NCBI RefSeq assembly: GCF_026393345.1
Contig: NZ_JAPLAI010000011.1
Location: 1-64,000 of the forward strand
Origin: Microbacterium sp.
Lineage (GTDB): Bacteria > Actinomycetota > Actinomycetes > Actinomycetales > Microbacteriaceae
Length of the DNA: 64,000 bases
Reading direction: 5' to 3'
Position numbers and translations under genes: made by a program
The notes under the pieces: model-generated
Database searches by the model: none
The model's input: only the letters and a program-made list of their open reading frames with translations
What the model was told of the DNA's origin: nothing
In this document: piece after piece, positions 44,413 through 55,326 of the stretch
Numbering within the stretch: the stretch's first letter is position 1
How the letters are laid out: each line of letters starts with the position of its first letter

Positions 44413-46878
44413 ATGACACCCACGCGTTCCGTCCCGTCCCCCGCGCCCGAAGGCCGCATCGAGGACATCGACCTGTCCACCGAGATGCAGGGCTCGTTCC
44501 TCGAGTACGCCTACTCGGTGTTCTATTCGCGCGCCCTCCCCGACGCCCGCGACGGGTTGAAGCCCGTGCAGCGCCGCATCCTGTACCAGATGGCGGAGAT
44601 GGGGCTTCGTCCCGACCGCGGCCACGTGAAAAGTGCGCGCGTCGTCGGCGAGGTGATGGGAAAGCTGCACCCGCACGGTGACGCGCCCATCTACGACGCC
44701 CTCGTGCGTCTCGCGCAGCCGTTCTCGCTCCGCGTCCCGCTCGTGGATGGGCACGGCAACTTCGGCTCGCTCGACGACGGTCCGGCCGCGCCCCGCTACA
44801 CCGAGGCCCGGCTCGCTCCCCCGGCGCTCGCGCTGACCGAGAACCTCGACGAGGACGTCGTCGACTTCATCCCGAACTACGACGGCCAGTTCCAGCAGCC
44901 CGAGGTGCTCCCGGCCGCGTTCCCGAACCTGCTCGTCAACGGCACCACCGGCATCGCCGTCGGCATGGCCACGAACATGGCACCGCACAACCTCATCGAG
45001 GTCGTCGGCGCCGCCACGCACCTGCTCGAGAATCCGGACGCGACGCTCGAAGAGCTGATGGAGTTCATCCCCGGCCCTGACCTGCCCTCCGGGGGCATCA
45101 TCGTGAGCCTCGACGGCATCAAAGACGCGTACGCCACCGGCCGCGGCTCGTTCAAGACCCGGGCGAAGACGTCGATCGAGCAGCTCGGCCCGCGCAAGAC
45201 CGGCATCATCATCACCGAGCTGCCGTACTCCGTCGGTCCGGAACGCGTCATCGAGAAGATCAAGGATGCGGTCGGCTCGAAGAAGCTGACCGGCATCTCG
45301 GACGTCACCGACCTGACCGATCGCAATCACGGCCTCCGCATGGTCATCGGGGTGAAGACGGGCTTCGACCCCGCCGCCGTGCTGGAGCAGCTGTTCCGCC
45401 TCACCCCGCTCGAGGACTCGTTCGGCATCAACAACGTCGCCCTCGTCGCGGGCCAGCCGCAGACCCTCGGGCTGAAGGAGCTGCTGCGCGTCTACGTCGA
45501 CCACCGCATCGAGGTCGTTACCCGGCGCAGCCGTTTCCGGCTCGGTAAGCGCAAGGACCGGCTGCACCTGGTTGAGGGTCTGCTCATCGCGATCCTCGAC
45601 ATCGACGAGGTCATCCAGGTGATCCGCACCTCGGACGACTCCGAGCAGGCCCGCACCCGGTTGATGGACGTCTTCGACCTGTCGCATCTGCAGGCCGAGT
45701 ACATCCTCGAGCTGCGGCTGCGCCGCCTCACCAAGTTCTCCCGCGTCGAGCTCGAAGCCGAGCAGGACGCGCTGAAGGCCGAGATCGCGGCGCTCGAGGA
45801 GCTCCTCGGCAGCGAGATGCTGCTGCACGCACAGGTGGCACGCGAGTTGGATGCGGTCGCGGAGGCCTACGGCACCCCGCGCCGCACCGTGCTCCTCGAC
45901 GGTCCGGTGGCGTCACGTTCGCGCAGCGTTCGCGCGGCCGCGGACCTGCAGCTGGCCGACGACCCGTGCCGGGTGTTCCTCTCTGCCACGGGTCGCATGG
46001 TGCGTGCGGCGCTCCGTGCCGGTGCGGACGACAGCGATCCCGCCGGCATCCTCGCCCCCACCCGTCGCGCGAAGCACGATGCGGTCCGAAGCGTCGCCGA
46101 CACCACGGTGCGCGGCGAGCTCGGCGCGGTGACCAGCACCGGGCGCATCATCCGCTTCTCCCCCGTCGACCTGCCCTCCGTGCCGGGCAACTCGGTGCAG
46201 CTGGCCGCCGGAACCCGGGCAGACCAGTACCTGGGCCTCAGCGGCTCGGAGCACGTCGTCGCGATCGTGCCGCTGGTCGATGAGCCGGTGATCGCGCTCG
46301 GCACCGTCCAGGGTGTCGTAAAGCGCGTCGCTGCGAGCGAACTCCCTGCCAACAAGCACGACGTCGAGATCATCTCGCTGAAGCCCGGTGACCGGGTCAT
46401 CGGCGCGGCGCCCGCACCCGACGGCACCGAGCTGGTGTTCGTCACGACCGATGCGCAACTGCTGCGGTTCGACGCCGCATCCGTCCGCCCCCAGGGACGC
46501 TCCGCGGCGGGAATGGGCGGCATCCGCCTCAACGCCGGTGCCGCCGTGGTGTCGTTCGGCGTCGTGGACCCGGAGCAGGAGAACGTCGTGGTCACCGTCG
46601 CCGGGTCGACGCAGGCGCTCGTCGGGGCCGACCCGGGCTCGGCGAAGGTGTCGCCGCTGTCCGAGTTCCCCGCGAAGGGCCGTGCCACCGGCGGGGTGCG
46701 CGCGCAGCGCTTCCTGAAGGGCGAGGATCAGATTTCGCTGGCCTGGGTCGGTGCGGATCCCCGCGCGGTGGGCACCGACGGCGCGGTGCGTCAGCTCCCC
46801 GAGACCGGTGCGAAGCGCGACACCTCCGGACAGCCGCTGGATGCCGTGATCGGCGCCATCGGCACCGCGATCGCCTGA
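44413..46878 (+). CDS. parC: DNA topoisomerase IV/gyrase subunit A (ParC-like)
   Basis: [57 protein letters not shown]; no QRRGGKG GyrA box seen. Confidence 0.9.
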   Translation: MTPTRSVPSPAPEGRIEDIDLSTEMQGSFLEYAYSVFYSRALPDARDGLKPVQRRILYQMAEMGLRPDRGHVKSARVVGEVMGKLHPHGDAPIYDALVRLAQPFSLRVPLVDGHGNFGSLDDGPAAPRYTEARLAPPALALTENLDEDVVDFIPNYDGQFQQPEVLPAAFPNLLVNGTTGIAVGMATNMAPHNLIEVVGAATHLLENPDATLEELMEFIPGPDLPSGGIIVSLDGIKDAYATGRGSFKTRAKTSIEQLGPRKTGIIITELPYSVGPERVIEKIKDAVGSKKLTGISDVTDLTDRNHGLRMVIGVKTGFDPAAVLEQLFRLTPLEDSFGINNVALVAGQPQTLGLKELLRVYVDHRIEVVTRRSRFRLGKRKDRLHLVEGLLIAILDIDEVIQVIRTSDDSEQARTRLMDVFDLSHLQAEYILELRLRRLTKFSRVELEAEQDALKAEIAALEELLGSEMLLHAQVARELDAVAEAYGTPRRTVLLDGPVASRSRSVRAAADLQLADDPCRVFLSATGRMVRAALRAGADDSDPAGILAPTRRAKHDAVRSVADTTVRGELGAVTSTGRIIRFSPVDLPSVPGNSVQLAAGTRADQYLGLSGSEHVVAIVPLVDEPVIALGTVQGVVKRVAASELPANKHDVEIISLKPGDRVIGAAPAPDGTELVFVTTDAQLLRFDAASVRPQGRSAAGMGGIRLNAGAAVVSFGVVDPEQENVVVTVAGSTQALVGADPGSAKVSPLSEFPAKGRATGGVRAQRFLKGEDQISLAWVGADPRAVGTDGAVRQLPETGAKRDTSGQPLDAVIGAIGTAIA

Positions 46879-46883
46879 GCAAC

Positions 46884-46957
46884 GCGCGAGACCACATCCG
46901 TTGCGCGAGACCACATCCGATCCGATGTGGTTTCGGTGGATGGATGTGGTCTCGGCG
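46884..46957. repeat. Intergenic four-arm palindromic element C between parC and parE
   Basis: GCGCGAGACCACATCCG at 46884 and 46903, then CCGATGTGGTTTCGGTG at 46922 and TGGATGTGGTCTCGGCG at 46941; all starts 19 nt apart, order F-F-R-R. Confidence 0.92.
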
Positions 46958-46993
46958 GGGCGCGTCGGCGACGTTTCGGTCGCCGACCGCGGG

Positions 46994-49072
46994 TCAGGCG
47001 TCGATACGCTCGCGCGCGAGGCTGTCGCTCGATGACACGATGAAATCGCGGCGCGGGGCGACTTCGTTGCCCATGAGCAGCTCGAACACGGATGCGGCCG
47101 CCTCCGCGTCCTGCACCCGCACACGCCGCAGGGTCCGCCCGGCGCGATCCATCGTCGTCACGGCCAGCTGCTCGGCATCCATCTCACCAAGTCCCTTGTA
47201 GCGCTGCACCGGCTCCTGCCACTTCCTGCCGGACTTGGTGAGCTTCGCCAGCAGCTGGTGCAGCTCCTGCTCGCTGTACGTGTAGATCGTCTCGTTCGGC
47301 TTGCTGCCCGGGTTGATCACCACGACCCGGTGGAGCGGCGGGACGGCCGCGTACACGCGTCCTTCTTCGACGAGCGGCCGCATGTAGCGGAAGAACAGCG
47401 TGAGCAGCAGCGTCCGGATGTGCGCGCCGTCGACGTCGGCGTCGCTCATCATGATGATCTTGCCGTAGCGCGCCGTGTCGATGTCGAACGAGCGGCCGGA
47501 GCCGGCGCCGATGACCTGGATGATCGAGGCGCACTCGGCGTTGGAGAGCATGTCGCTCACCGACGCCTTCTGCACGTTCAGGATCTTGCCGCGGATCGGT
47601 AGCAACGCCTGGTACTCGCTGTTGCGGGCGAGCTTCGCGGTGCCGAGCGCAGAGTCACCCTCCACGATGAACAGCTCGGAGTCGTTGACGTCGTTGGAAC
47701 GGCAATCGACGAGCTTCGCCGGCAGCGACGACGACTCCAGCGCGTTCTTGCGGCGCTGCGTCTCTTTGTGGCTGCGCGCCGAGATGCGCGCCTTCATCTC
47801 CGAGACGACCTTGTCCAGCAGCAGTGCCGTCTGCGCCTTGTCGTCGCGCTTGGCAGACGAGAACCGGGCTGCCAGCTCCTTCGTCACGACCGAGGCGACG
47901 ATCTGCTTGACCGCGGGGGTGCCGAGCACCTCCTTGGTCTGACCCTCGAACTGCGGTTCCGAGAGGCGCACGGTGAGCACCGCGGACATGCCGGCGAGGA
48001 TGTCGTCCTTGTCGAGCTTGTCGTTGCCGACCTTGAGTCGGCGTGCGTTCTGCTCGACCTGGGTGCGCAGCACCTTCATGAGCCCCTGCTCGAAACCTTG
48101 CTGATGCGTGCCGCCCTTGGGCGTCGCGATGATGTTGACGTACGACCGGCACACGGTCTCGTAGCCGGTGCCCCAGCGGAGGGCCACATCGACGTGGCAT
48201 TCGCGTTCCACGTCCGTCGGGATCATTGCGCCGGTGGGCTGGAGCACGGGCACCGTTTCGGTGAACGTGCCGGTGCCGGTCAGTCGCCAGGTGTCGGTGA
48301 TGGCGGTGTCGGGGGCGAGGAACTCCACGTACTCCGAGATGCCGCCGTCATAGCGGTACACCGACTCGACGCTCTCCTCGCCGCGCTCGTCGCGGACGAC
48401 GATCTCGAGACCCGGCACCAGGAACGCGGTCTGGCGCACCCGCTGCACCAGTTCGTCCGAGGTGAACGACGCATCCTTCGTGAAGATCTGCCGGTCGGCC
48501 CAGTACCGGATGCGGGTGCCCGTGACACCCTTCTTGGCCTTGCCGACCACGCGCAGCTCGCTGCGATCGCGGAACGGGGTGAAGGGGGAATCTGGGCGTG
48601 GCTCGCCCGAGTCGGCGAACAGCCCCGGCTCACCGCGGTGGAACGACATGGCCCAGGTCTTGCCGCCGCGGTCGACCTCGACGTCAAGTCGCTCGGACAG
48701 TGCGTTCACGACGGACGCGCCGACACCGTGCAGACCACCGGATGCGGCGTACGAGCCGCCGCCGAATTTGCCACCCGCGTGCAGCTTGGTGAACACGACC
48801 TCGACACCGGACAGGCCGGTGCGCGGTTCGATGTCGACAGGGATGCCGCGCGCCTGGTCGCGCACCTCGACGCTGCCGTCGCGGTACAGCACGACGTCGA
48901 TGCGGTTGCCGTGGCCACCGAGCGCCTCGTCGACGCTGTTGTCGATGATCTCCCAGAGGCAGTGCATGAGGCCGCGGGAGTCGGTGGAGCCGATATACAT
49001 ACCGGGGCGCTTGCGAACGGCCTCGAGCCCCTCCAGGACCTGCAGATGGTGGGCGGAATATTCGGCTGTCAC
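46994..49072 (-). CDS. parE: DNA topoisomerase IV/gyrase subunit B (ParE-like)
   Basis: VTAEYSAHHLQVLEGLEAVRKRPGMYIGSTDSRGLMHCLWEIIDNSVDEALGG; GTG start at 49072. Confidence 0.92.
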   Translation of the reverse strand: MTAEYSAHHLQVLEGLEAVRKRPGMYIGSTDSRGLMHCLWEIIDNSVDEALGGHGNRIDVVLYRDGSVEVRDQARGIPVDIEPRTGLSGVEVVFTKLHAGGKFGGGSYAASGGLHGVGASVVNALSERLDVEVDRGGKTWAMSFHRGEPGLFADSGEPRPDSPFTPFRDRSELRVVGKAKKGVTGTRIRYWADRQIFTKDASFTSDELVQRVRQTAFLVPGLEIVVRDERGEESVESVYRYDGGISEYVEFLAPDTAITDTWRLTGTGTFTETVPVLQPTGAMIPTDVERECHVDVALRWGTGYETVCRSYVNIIATPKGGTHQQGFEQGLMKVLRTQVEQNARRLKVGNDKLDKDDILAGMSAVLTVRLSEPQFEGQTKEVLGTPAVKQIVASVVTKELAARFSSAKRDDKAQTALLLDKVVSEMKARISARSHKETQRRKNALESSSLPAKLVDCRSNDVNDSELFIVEGDSALGTAKLARNSEYQALLPIRGKILNVQKASVSDMLSNAECASIIQVIGAGSGRSFDIDTARYGKIIMMSDADVDGAHIRTLLLTLFFRYMRPLVEEGRVYAAVPPLHRVVVINPGSKPNETIYTYSEQELHQLLAKLTKSGRKWQEPVQRYKGLGEMDAEQLAVTTMDRAGRTLRRVRVQDAEAAASVFELLMGNEVAPRRDFIVSSSDSLARERIDA

Positions 49073-49238
49073 AATCCTCAAGCGTATCCGGGGCCTCCCC
49101 CACGACGGCGCACAGACACGGGCCGGTCGGGGTCGGATACGCGCACAGCGAAATGCCGGTGGATGGCGGCATTCTGCCCAGGTGCGCGTGGTTGTATGTC
49201 GTGACACGCACCGAACGCACCTTGAGGGAGGTCCAGCG

Positions 49239-49460
49239 ATGAACATGACATCGACATCCGGCGAGCAGGCCGTTCTCGACTACCGTCTCAGCGCCGCGGA
49301 CCGCTGCGACTCGTGCGGCGCGCAGGCGTACATCGCCGCGGAAGTGAACGGCAGTGAGCTGCTGTTCTGCGCACACCACGGACGCAAGTACGAAGAGAAG
49401 CTGCGCGCTGTCGCCACCAGCTGGCACGACGAGACCGCGCGCCTCGTCGACGCGAACTGA
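49239..49460 (+). CDS. Small DUF7455-like protein with Cys/His ligands
   Basis: MNMTSTSGEQAVLDYRLSAADRCDSCGAQAYIAAEVNGSELLFCAHHGRKYEEKL; located between sigA and parE region. Confidence 0.85.
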   Translation: MNMTSTSGEQAVLDYRLSAADRCDSCGAQAYIAAEVNGSELLFCAHHGRKYEEKLRAVATSWHDETARLVDAN

Positions 49461-49536
49461 CCTCCGGGCGACACCGGGACCGGTGACCGCGGCGGCCTAG
49501 ACTGTCGGGGTCCCCGATCCCCACCCCGGAGCACGT

Positions 49537-50553
49537 ATGCCCTCTCTCGGTCTCGCCCCTCGTCTGCGCTATCTCGTCGGACGCGCCCGTCGCATCGACG
49601 TCGGCTCACTGATGGAGCGCGCCAAGACCGCGGCGACCCTGCACCACCGCAACACCGCGGTCATCGCGGCAGACATGCTCGTCCAGGCAGGCTTCCGCAA
49701 CGTCGGATTCCAGGACTACGCCGACTACGACTTCGCCATCCTCAGTCGCGCCGAGCGTGCGACGTACATGACACACCCGGTGTCGAACCAGCTGTCGCAG
49801 AAGTACGACGACCCGGCGTACCGCCCGCAGTTCCACGACAAGATCGCGTTCAACCGCGTCTTCGCCGACCACCTGCATCGCGCCTGGCTCATCGTGACCC
49901 CCGACAACGCCGACGAGGTGCGCGCCTTCGTCTCCGGCCAGGGCACCGTCGTCGCCAAGGAGCCGGTCGGCCAGGCCGGGACGGGCGTACACCGGTACCG
50001 CGCCGAGGAGATCGATGACTGGGATGCGTTCCATCGCGGTCTCGTGGAGCGCGGCGAGCTGCTGCTCGAGGAGGTCATCGTGCAGCATCCGGACCTCGCC
50101 GCGGTCTGCCCCGGCACGGTGAACACCACCCGCGTGACCGCGTTCTTCGACGGCACGCGAACGCACATCCTCGCGGTCGCCCAGAAGTTCGGACGCGGCG
50201 CGGTGAGCGACCAGATGACCTATGGCGGGTTCTACTCGATGCTCGACGACACCGGTCACTCCGTCGGCAAGGGGTACGACTCGCACGACAACATCCACGA
50301 ATTTCACCCGGAGTCCGGGGTGAAGATCGCCGACTTCCAGCTGCCGATGTACGACAAGGTCGTCGCGTTCGTCGACCGGGTCGCGCGCGTCGTGCCGCAG
50401 ATCCAGTACGTCGGCTGGGACATCGTGGTGACGCCGAACGGCCCGGTGCTCGTCGAGGGCAACTGGGCGGCCGGCGTGTACGAGAACAAGCCCACTGCGA
50501 CCGGCATCCGCACCGGCCACAAGCCCCGTTACCGCGCTGCCATCGGGTTCTGA
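49537..50553 (+). CDS. ATP-grasp protein (sugar-transfer-associated type)
   Basis: DKIAFNRVFADHLHRAWLIV...VVAKEPVGQAGTGVHRY...LLLEEVIVQHPDLAAVCPGTVNTTRVTAFF...YVGWDIVVTPNGPVLVEGNWAAGV. Confidence 0.82.
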   Translation: MPSLGLAPRLRYLVGRARRIDVGSLMERAKTAATLHHRNTAVIAADMLVQAGFRNVGFQDYADYDFAILSRAERATYMTHPVSNQLSQKYDDPAYRPQFHDKIAFNRVFADHLHRAWLIVTPDNADEVRAFVSGQGTVVAKEPVGQAGTGVHRYRAEEIDDWDAFHRGLVERGELLLEEVIVQHPDLAAVCPGTVNTTRVTAFFDGTRTHILAVAQKFGRGAVSDQMTYGGFYSMLDDTGHSVGKGYDSHDNIHEFHPESGVKIADFQLPMYDKVVAFVDRVARVVPQIQYVGWDIVVTPNGPVLVEGNWAAGVYENKPTATGIRTGHKPRYRAAIGF

Positions 50554-50570
50554 CCCGGCCGGACACGCAC

Positions 50571-50600
50571 GAAGCCCCCGCACCGGATGACCGGGCGGGG
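50571..50600. terminator. Hairpin between convergent ATP-grasp and CofE-like genes
   Basis: AGCCCCCGC-ACCGGATGACCGG-GCGGGGGCT. Confidence 0.7.
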
Positions 50601-50620
50601 GCTGTCGTCTTCGTAACGGC

Positions 50621-51331
50621 TCAGGCGGGACGCACGACACCGAGTGGCGTCGACTGGTGACCCTGACCGAGCGGATTGTCCTTGAGGATCGCGACGAGGC
50701 GCTTCTCCCCCGCCTTGTCGAGGGTCGAACCGAGAATGTTGCCACCTAGGTCGTTGATGTCGACCACGGCCACCTCAACGCCCGCGGGGAGCAGGCTCTG
50801 CAGGTGACGGGCGACCTCGGTGGGTCGCTCCGGGCCGAGCACGACGGCCTTGTTGTACGGCGGGATCGTGCCGCTGGTCGGGCCGTCGATGGCGCGGGCC
50901 TTGTCACCGGCGATGCGGTAGAAGTCGCCCTTGCGACCGAACGCCTTCGTCACAGCGGACACGGCGGCAGCGAGCAGGATGCGGGGCGTCCCGCACTCGC
51001 GCAGCGCCATCTCCATCGTCTCGGGCATGCCGAGACCGATGCCGTGCGGGGTGCGGGTGACGTACTTCGAGAGGAACAGCGCCAGCTTCCGCGGCGCAAT
51101 GTCCTCCACCAGGTACGAGCGACCCTGCGTGATCGCGACGATCTTCTCGGTCACGAACAGCAGGTCACCCGGCTGCACCACGGGGGCGGCGTACTCGGTC
51201 ACGAAGGGGTCGAGCTCATCGCCCGGAAGCACCACGCGGGTGCGGATCGGGATCCGCATGTAGCGCGCGCCGTCGGTTTCGACGGTGAGCGCTTTGCCCT
51301 CGTTCGCCTCCGGCGTGCCGGCCTCGCTCAC
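50621..51331 (-). CDS. F420-0:gamma-glutamyl ligase-like (CofE-like) protein
   Basis: [49 protein letters not shown]...[26 protein letters not shown]. Confidence 0.8.
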   Translation of the reverse strand: MSEAGTPEANEGKALTVETDGARYMRIPIRTRVVLPGDELDPFVTEYAAPVVQPGDLLFVTEKIVAITQGRSYLVEDIAPRKLALFLSKYVTRTPHGIGLGMPETMEMALRECGTPRILLAAAVSAVTKAFGRKGDFYRIAGDKARAIDGPTSGTIPPYNKAVVLGPERPTEVARHLQSLLPAGVEVAVVDINDLGGNILGSTLDKAGEKRLVAILKDNPLGQGHQSTPLGVVRPA

Positions 51332-52692
51332 TCGAGGTAGTCCCGCAGCGACTGCGACCGCGAGGGGTGGCGAAGCTTCGCCATGGTCTTCGACTCGATC
51401 TGGCGGATGCGCTCGCGTGTCACGCCGAACGTGTCGCCGATCTGGTCGAGGGTCTTGGGCTGTCCGTCTCCGAGGCCGAAGCGCATCCGGATGACGCCCG
51501 CCTCGCGCTCGCTGAGCGAGTCGAGGAGCGATTCCAGCTGACGCTGCAGCATGGTGAAGCCGACGGCGTCGGCAGGAACGACCGCCTCAGTGTCCTCGAT
51601 GAGGTCACCGAACTCGCTGTCGCCGTCTTCACCGAGGGGCGTGTGCAGCGAGATGGGCTCGCGCCCGTACTTCTGCACCTCGATGACCTTCTCCGGGGTC
51701 ATGTCGAGTTCGCGGCTCAGCTCTTCGGGCGTGGGCTCGCGGCCCAGGTCCTGCAGCATCTGCCGCTGCACGCGGGCAAGCTTGTTGATGACCTCGACCA
51801 TGTGGACGGGGATGCGGATGGTGCGCGCCTGGTCGGCCATGGCGCGCGTGATCGCCTGGCGGATCCACCACGTCGCGTAGGTCGAGAACTTGAAGCCCTT
51901 GGTGTAGTCGAACTTCTCGACCGCACGGATGAGGCCGAGGTTCCCCTCCTGGATGAGGTCGAGGAACTGCATGCCGCGGCCGGTGTAGCGCTTGGCGAGC
52001 GAGACGACGAGGCGGAGGTTGGCACCGAGCAGGTGGCTCTTGGCGCGCTGGCCGTCGCGGGCGACCCACTGCAGGTCGAGTCCCATCTGGCTGGACTTCT
52101 CGGCCGCCGACATCTTCGACAGCTTCTCTTCGGCGAACAGGCCCGCCTCGATCCGCATGGCGAGCTCGACCTCTTCGGCCGCGTTCAGCAGCGGAACCTT
52201 ACCGATCTGCTTCAGGTAGTCCTTGACCGGGTCGGCTGTCGCGCCGGTGATCTGGGTCGAGTAGACGGGGACGTCGTCCTCGTCGTTGGACGAGATGACG
52301 ATGGCGCCGGTCGGAAGCGGCTCGGAGAACTTGGGCTTCGTGTTCTCGTCGTCGTCATCGTCGTCGTCGGCTGCCTTCGCCTTGTCCTTGGCCGGAGCGG
52401 CCGAGTCATCGGCGTCGTCAACGACGACCTCGTCGACGATGACCTCATCGTCGATCTCGGCGTCGTCCTCGAAGTCGTCATCGCCCTTCACGGGCTTCTT
52501 GGTGCTCTTCTTCGCCGGAGCGGCCTTCTTGGCCGTCGCGGCCTTCGTGGTCGCGGCCTTGGTCGTCGTGGCGCGCTTCGCAGGAGCCTTCTTCGGCGCA
52601 GCGGCGGCCACCGCCTCTTCGACCACGGCCTCCGCCGGAGCGGTATCGGTCGCGGTGCGCGAGCGGTTGTCGGTCTTCGTGCTCGGAGTCAC
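51328..52692 (-). CDS. sigA: RNA polymerase principal sigma factor
   Basis: [63 protein letters not shown]; Lys/Ala- and Asp-rich N-terminal extension. Confidence 0.97.
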   Translation of the reverse strand: MTPSTKTDNRSRTATDTAPAEAVVEEAVAAAAPKKAPAKRATTTKAATTKAATAKKAAPAKKSTKKPVKGDDDFEDDAEIDDEVIVDEVVVDDADDSAAPAKDKAKAADDDDDDDENTKPKFSEPLPTGAIVISSNDEDDVPVYSTQITGATADPVKDYLKQIGKVPLLNAAEEVELAMRIEAGLFAEEKLSKMSAAEKSSQMGLDLQWVARDGQRAKSHLLGANLRLVVSLAKRYTGRGMQFLDLIQEGNLGLIRAVEKFDYTKGFKFSTYATWWIRQAITRAMADQARTIRIPVHMVEVINKLARVQRQMLQDLGREPTPEELSRELDMTPEKVIEVQKYGREPISLHTPLGEDGDSEFGDLIEDTEAVVPADAVGFTMLQRQLESLLDSLSEREAGVIRMRFGLGDGQPKTLDQIGDTFGVTRERIRQIESKTMAKLRHPSRSQSLRDYLE

Positions 52693-52876
52693 GGTTCGCC
52701 TTTCACCGGGTGTGTGTGCCGCGATCGATCTCGGACACTAGTAAGACCCTTGTCAAGTCCGCAGCGAGCGGATCGCTGCGAGTGACAATGGGTCGGTCCT
52801 CTATTGTCGCATACGCGGACGGAGATCTTGTCGACCCCGCAGAGGGCACAACATCCGAGCCCGATCGGGCATTCCC

Positions 52877-53806
52877 TCAGGCCAGCGGACCGGGACGCTC
52901 CTCGTCACCGTGTCCGCGGTTCGCCAGGAACCGCTCCAGTTCGGCGGCGATCTCGTCGGCGCTGGGAAGGTCGGCCTCGTGCAGCAGCGCGGTCGCCTGT
53001 GTGGAGCCCGCCATGTAGGAGTCGTATCGCTCCTCGAGACCATGCAGCATCCGCTCCAGCTCATCGCTTGCGGCGATCTGCTCCGACACCTTGCCGAGGA
53101 ACTCCTCGTTGTCATCGCGCAGGGAGTCGATACCGAACACGAGTCCGGTGCCGGCGGTGATGCTGTCAAGCGCCGCGATTGCCGCGCCCGGGTACTCGGT
53201 GTCGCCGAGGTAGTGCGGGATGAGGAGCACGAATCCCGCCACGGCGACGCCCGCCTCGGCCAGGCGGTACTCCAGGAGATGACCGGCGGTGGCGGGCACC
53301 TGCGTGTGCGGCTTCCACACCGAGTGGTCCTCGGCGAGCGAGGTCCGGTTCCCCGACACCGTGGCGCCGAGCGGGCGGGTGTGCGGCACCGGCATGCCGA
53401 TGGCGTGCACCCAGGTGACCGATGAGACCGCCGCGGACTGCACGAACTCCGCCACCGAGGCGACGAAGCTGTCCCAGGCGAAGTCCGGCTCGTAGCCGGC
53501 GAGGACGAGAAACGGCTGGCCGAGAGCGTCACGGGTGAGAGTGAGCTCTAACCGCGGCGGGCGGTAATCGGTGAGGTGGTCGCTCTCGAAGGAGATGAGG
53601 GGACGACGTGCGCGGTAGTCGAGCAGCACGTCGTTCTCGTAACGGCGCACCATGGCGTGGGTCAGCTCGTCCCGCAGGTAGGAGACCGTCTGCGAGACAG
53701 CGGAACCCGCATCCGTGAATCCCGTCAGCAGGACCACCAGCGGGAGACCCGCAGGCACGACCGGCGCCGGCTCCGCGGGCTCGAACACGGGGATGTCGAA
53801 GGGCAT
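52877..53806 (-). CDS. PAC2 family protein
   Basis: PLVVLLTGFTDAGSAVSQTVSYLRDEL...VTWVHAIGMPVPHTRPLGATVSGN...VLLIPHYLGDTEYPGAAIAALDSI. Confidence 0.9.
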   Translation of the reverse strand: MPFDIPVFEPAEPAPVVPAGLPLVVLLTGFTDAGSAVSQTVSYLRDELTHAMVRRYENDVLLDYRARRPLISFESDHLTDYRPPRLELTLTRDALGQPFLVLAGYEPDFAWDSFVASVAEFVQSAAVSSVTWVHAIGMPVPHTRPLGATVSGNRTSLAEDHSVWKPHTQVPATAGHLLEYRLAEAGVAVAGFVLLIPHYLGDTEYPGAAIAALDSITAGTGLVFGIDSLRDDNEEFLGKVSEQIAASDELERMLHGLEERYDSYMAGSTQATALLHEADLPSADEIAAELERFLANRGHGDEERPGPLA

Positions 53807-53871
53807 ACCACCATGCTACGAGGCGCACGCATACCTGCGGGCGGTTCGCAGGCTCGGCCTACGATGGGGGG

Positions 53872-55325
53872 ATGCCGTATCCCGCGCTGTCCGTGACCGA
53901 TTCCGACCTGCGCACCACCGGTGCCGATGCCGCCCTCCTGGTGATCCCGCCGCCGGCGGATCCGTTCTATGAGGACAAGACCTGGTCGGGCCTGGGCGCC
54001 CTGCTCGGCCGCGTCGGGTTCTCCGGCGCCGTAGGCTCCTACCTCCGGGTCGACGCCCCCGACGTCTTCGACGGCCCGCTCGCGGTCGTCGGATCCGGCA
54101 GCGACGCGGATGCGGCGGCCCTTCGCACCGCGGCGGGCTCCGGCATCCGACAGCTCACCGGCTTCGAGACGGTCGCGATCCTCGCCCCCGTGGCTCCCGA
54201 CGCGGCGCCCGCGCTGCTGGAGGGCGCAGGCCTCGGCGGCTACCGGTTCGAGGGATACAAGCGCAGCGGGCCCGCGGGCCGCGCGTCGCGCGTGGTCGTG
54301 GTGGCGCCGCAGGCCTCCGCCGCCGATGCCACCGCCGCCGAGGTCGTCGCCTCCGCCGTGGCGCTGGTGAAGGACCTCACCTCGATCCCCGCCGAATGGC
54401 TCGGCCCGGACGACCTCGCCCGTCGCGCGGTCGCCGAAGTCGCCGACAGGTCACCGTCCTCGACGAGGTCGCGATGGCCGAACAGGGCTTCGGCGGCATC
54501 CTGGGCGTCGGTCAGGGATCCGATCGCCCGCCGCGCTTCGTGCGGCTCGACTACCGCCCGGCGGGCGCCGCGCGCCGCGTCGCCCTTGTGGGCAAGGGCA
54601 TCACCTTCGACACCGGCGGGCTGTCGCTGAAGCCCGCCGCCTCGATGGTCGGCATGAAGGACGACATGTGCGGCGCCGCGGTGGTGCTCGCGGTGCTCCG
54701 AGCCGCCGCCCAGCTGGAACTGCCGGTCGGCGTGACCGCCTACCTCTGCATCTCGGACAACATGCCGTCGGGACGCGCGACCCGCCCGGGCGATGTGCTC
54801 CGGATGCTGGACGGCACCACCGTCGAGGTGTTGAACACGGACGCCGAGGGCCGCCTCGTGCTCGCGGACGGGCTCGTCGCCGCGAGCCGCGAGCAGCCGG
54901 ACCTCATCGTCGACGTCGCCACCCTCACCGGCGCCATCATCACCGCGCTCGGCACCCGGCTCACCGGCGTCATGGGTGCGGACGACGCGGTCGCCGCCTA
55001 CCTCGACGCCGCCGAGCGAGCCGGTGAGCCCTCGTGGCGACTGCCCCTGCCGGAGTACATGGAGGACGAGCTCGACTCCCCCATCGCCGACCTCGTGAAC
55101 GCGAAGATCGGCGACCCTGCCGCCGGCTCGCTGTTCGCCGGCCTCTTCCTGCAGCGCTTCGTCGGCCGCGCGTCGGACGCGGACGACGCGCCTCGCATCC
55201 CGTGGGTGCACCTTGATATCGCCGGGTCCGGATGGCACAAGGGCGGCGCCTACGGATTCACCGAGAAGGGTGCCACCGGGGCCTCGGTCCGCGCGCTCAT
55301 CGAGCTCCTCCGCGGGCAGGCCTGA
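53872..55325 (+). pseudogene. pepA: Leucyl aminopeptidase (PepA, M17), frameshifted near 54450 (or sequencing/assembly error)
   Basis: N-terminal part in frame 53872 through VKDLTSIPAEWLGPDDLARRAVAEVAD; remainder (QVTVLDEVAMAEQGFGGILGVGQGSDRPPRFVRLDYRP...NTDAEGRLVLADGL) in another frame to 55325. Confidence 0.88.
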
Positions 55326-55326
55326 C

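Noticed and set aside
44413-49072. parC/parE in inverted convergent arrangement as a novelty
   Set aside because: The gene order phosphatase-parC-parE-DUF7455-sigA region looks like the usual actinobacterial neighbourhood.
52340-52480. Asp/Lys/Ala-rich low-complexity stretch in sigA suspected as repeat expansion
   Set aside because: Acidic and Lys/Ala-rich N-terminal extensions are usual in actinobacterial principal sigma factors.
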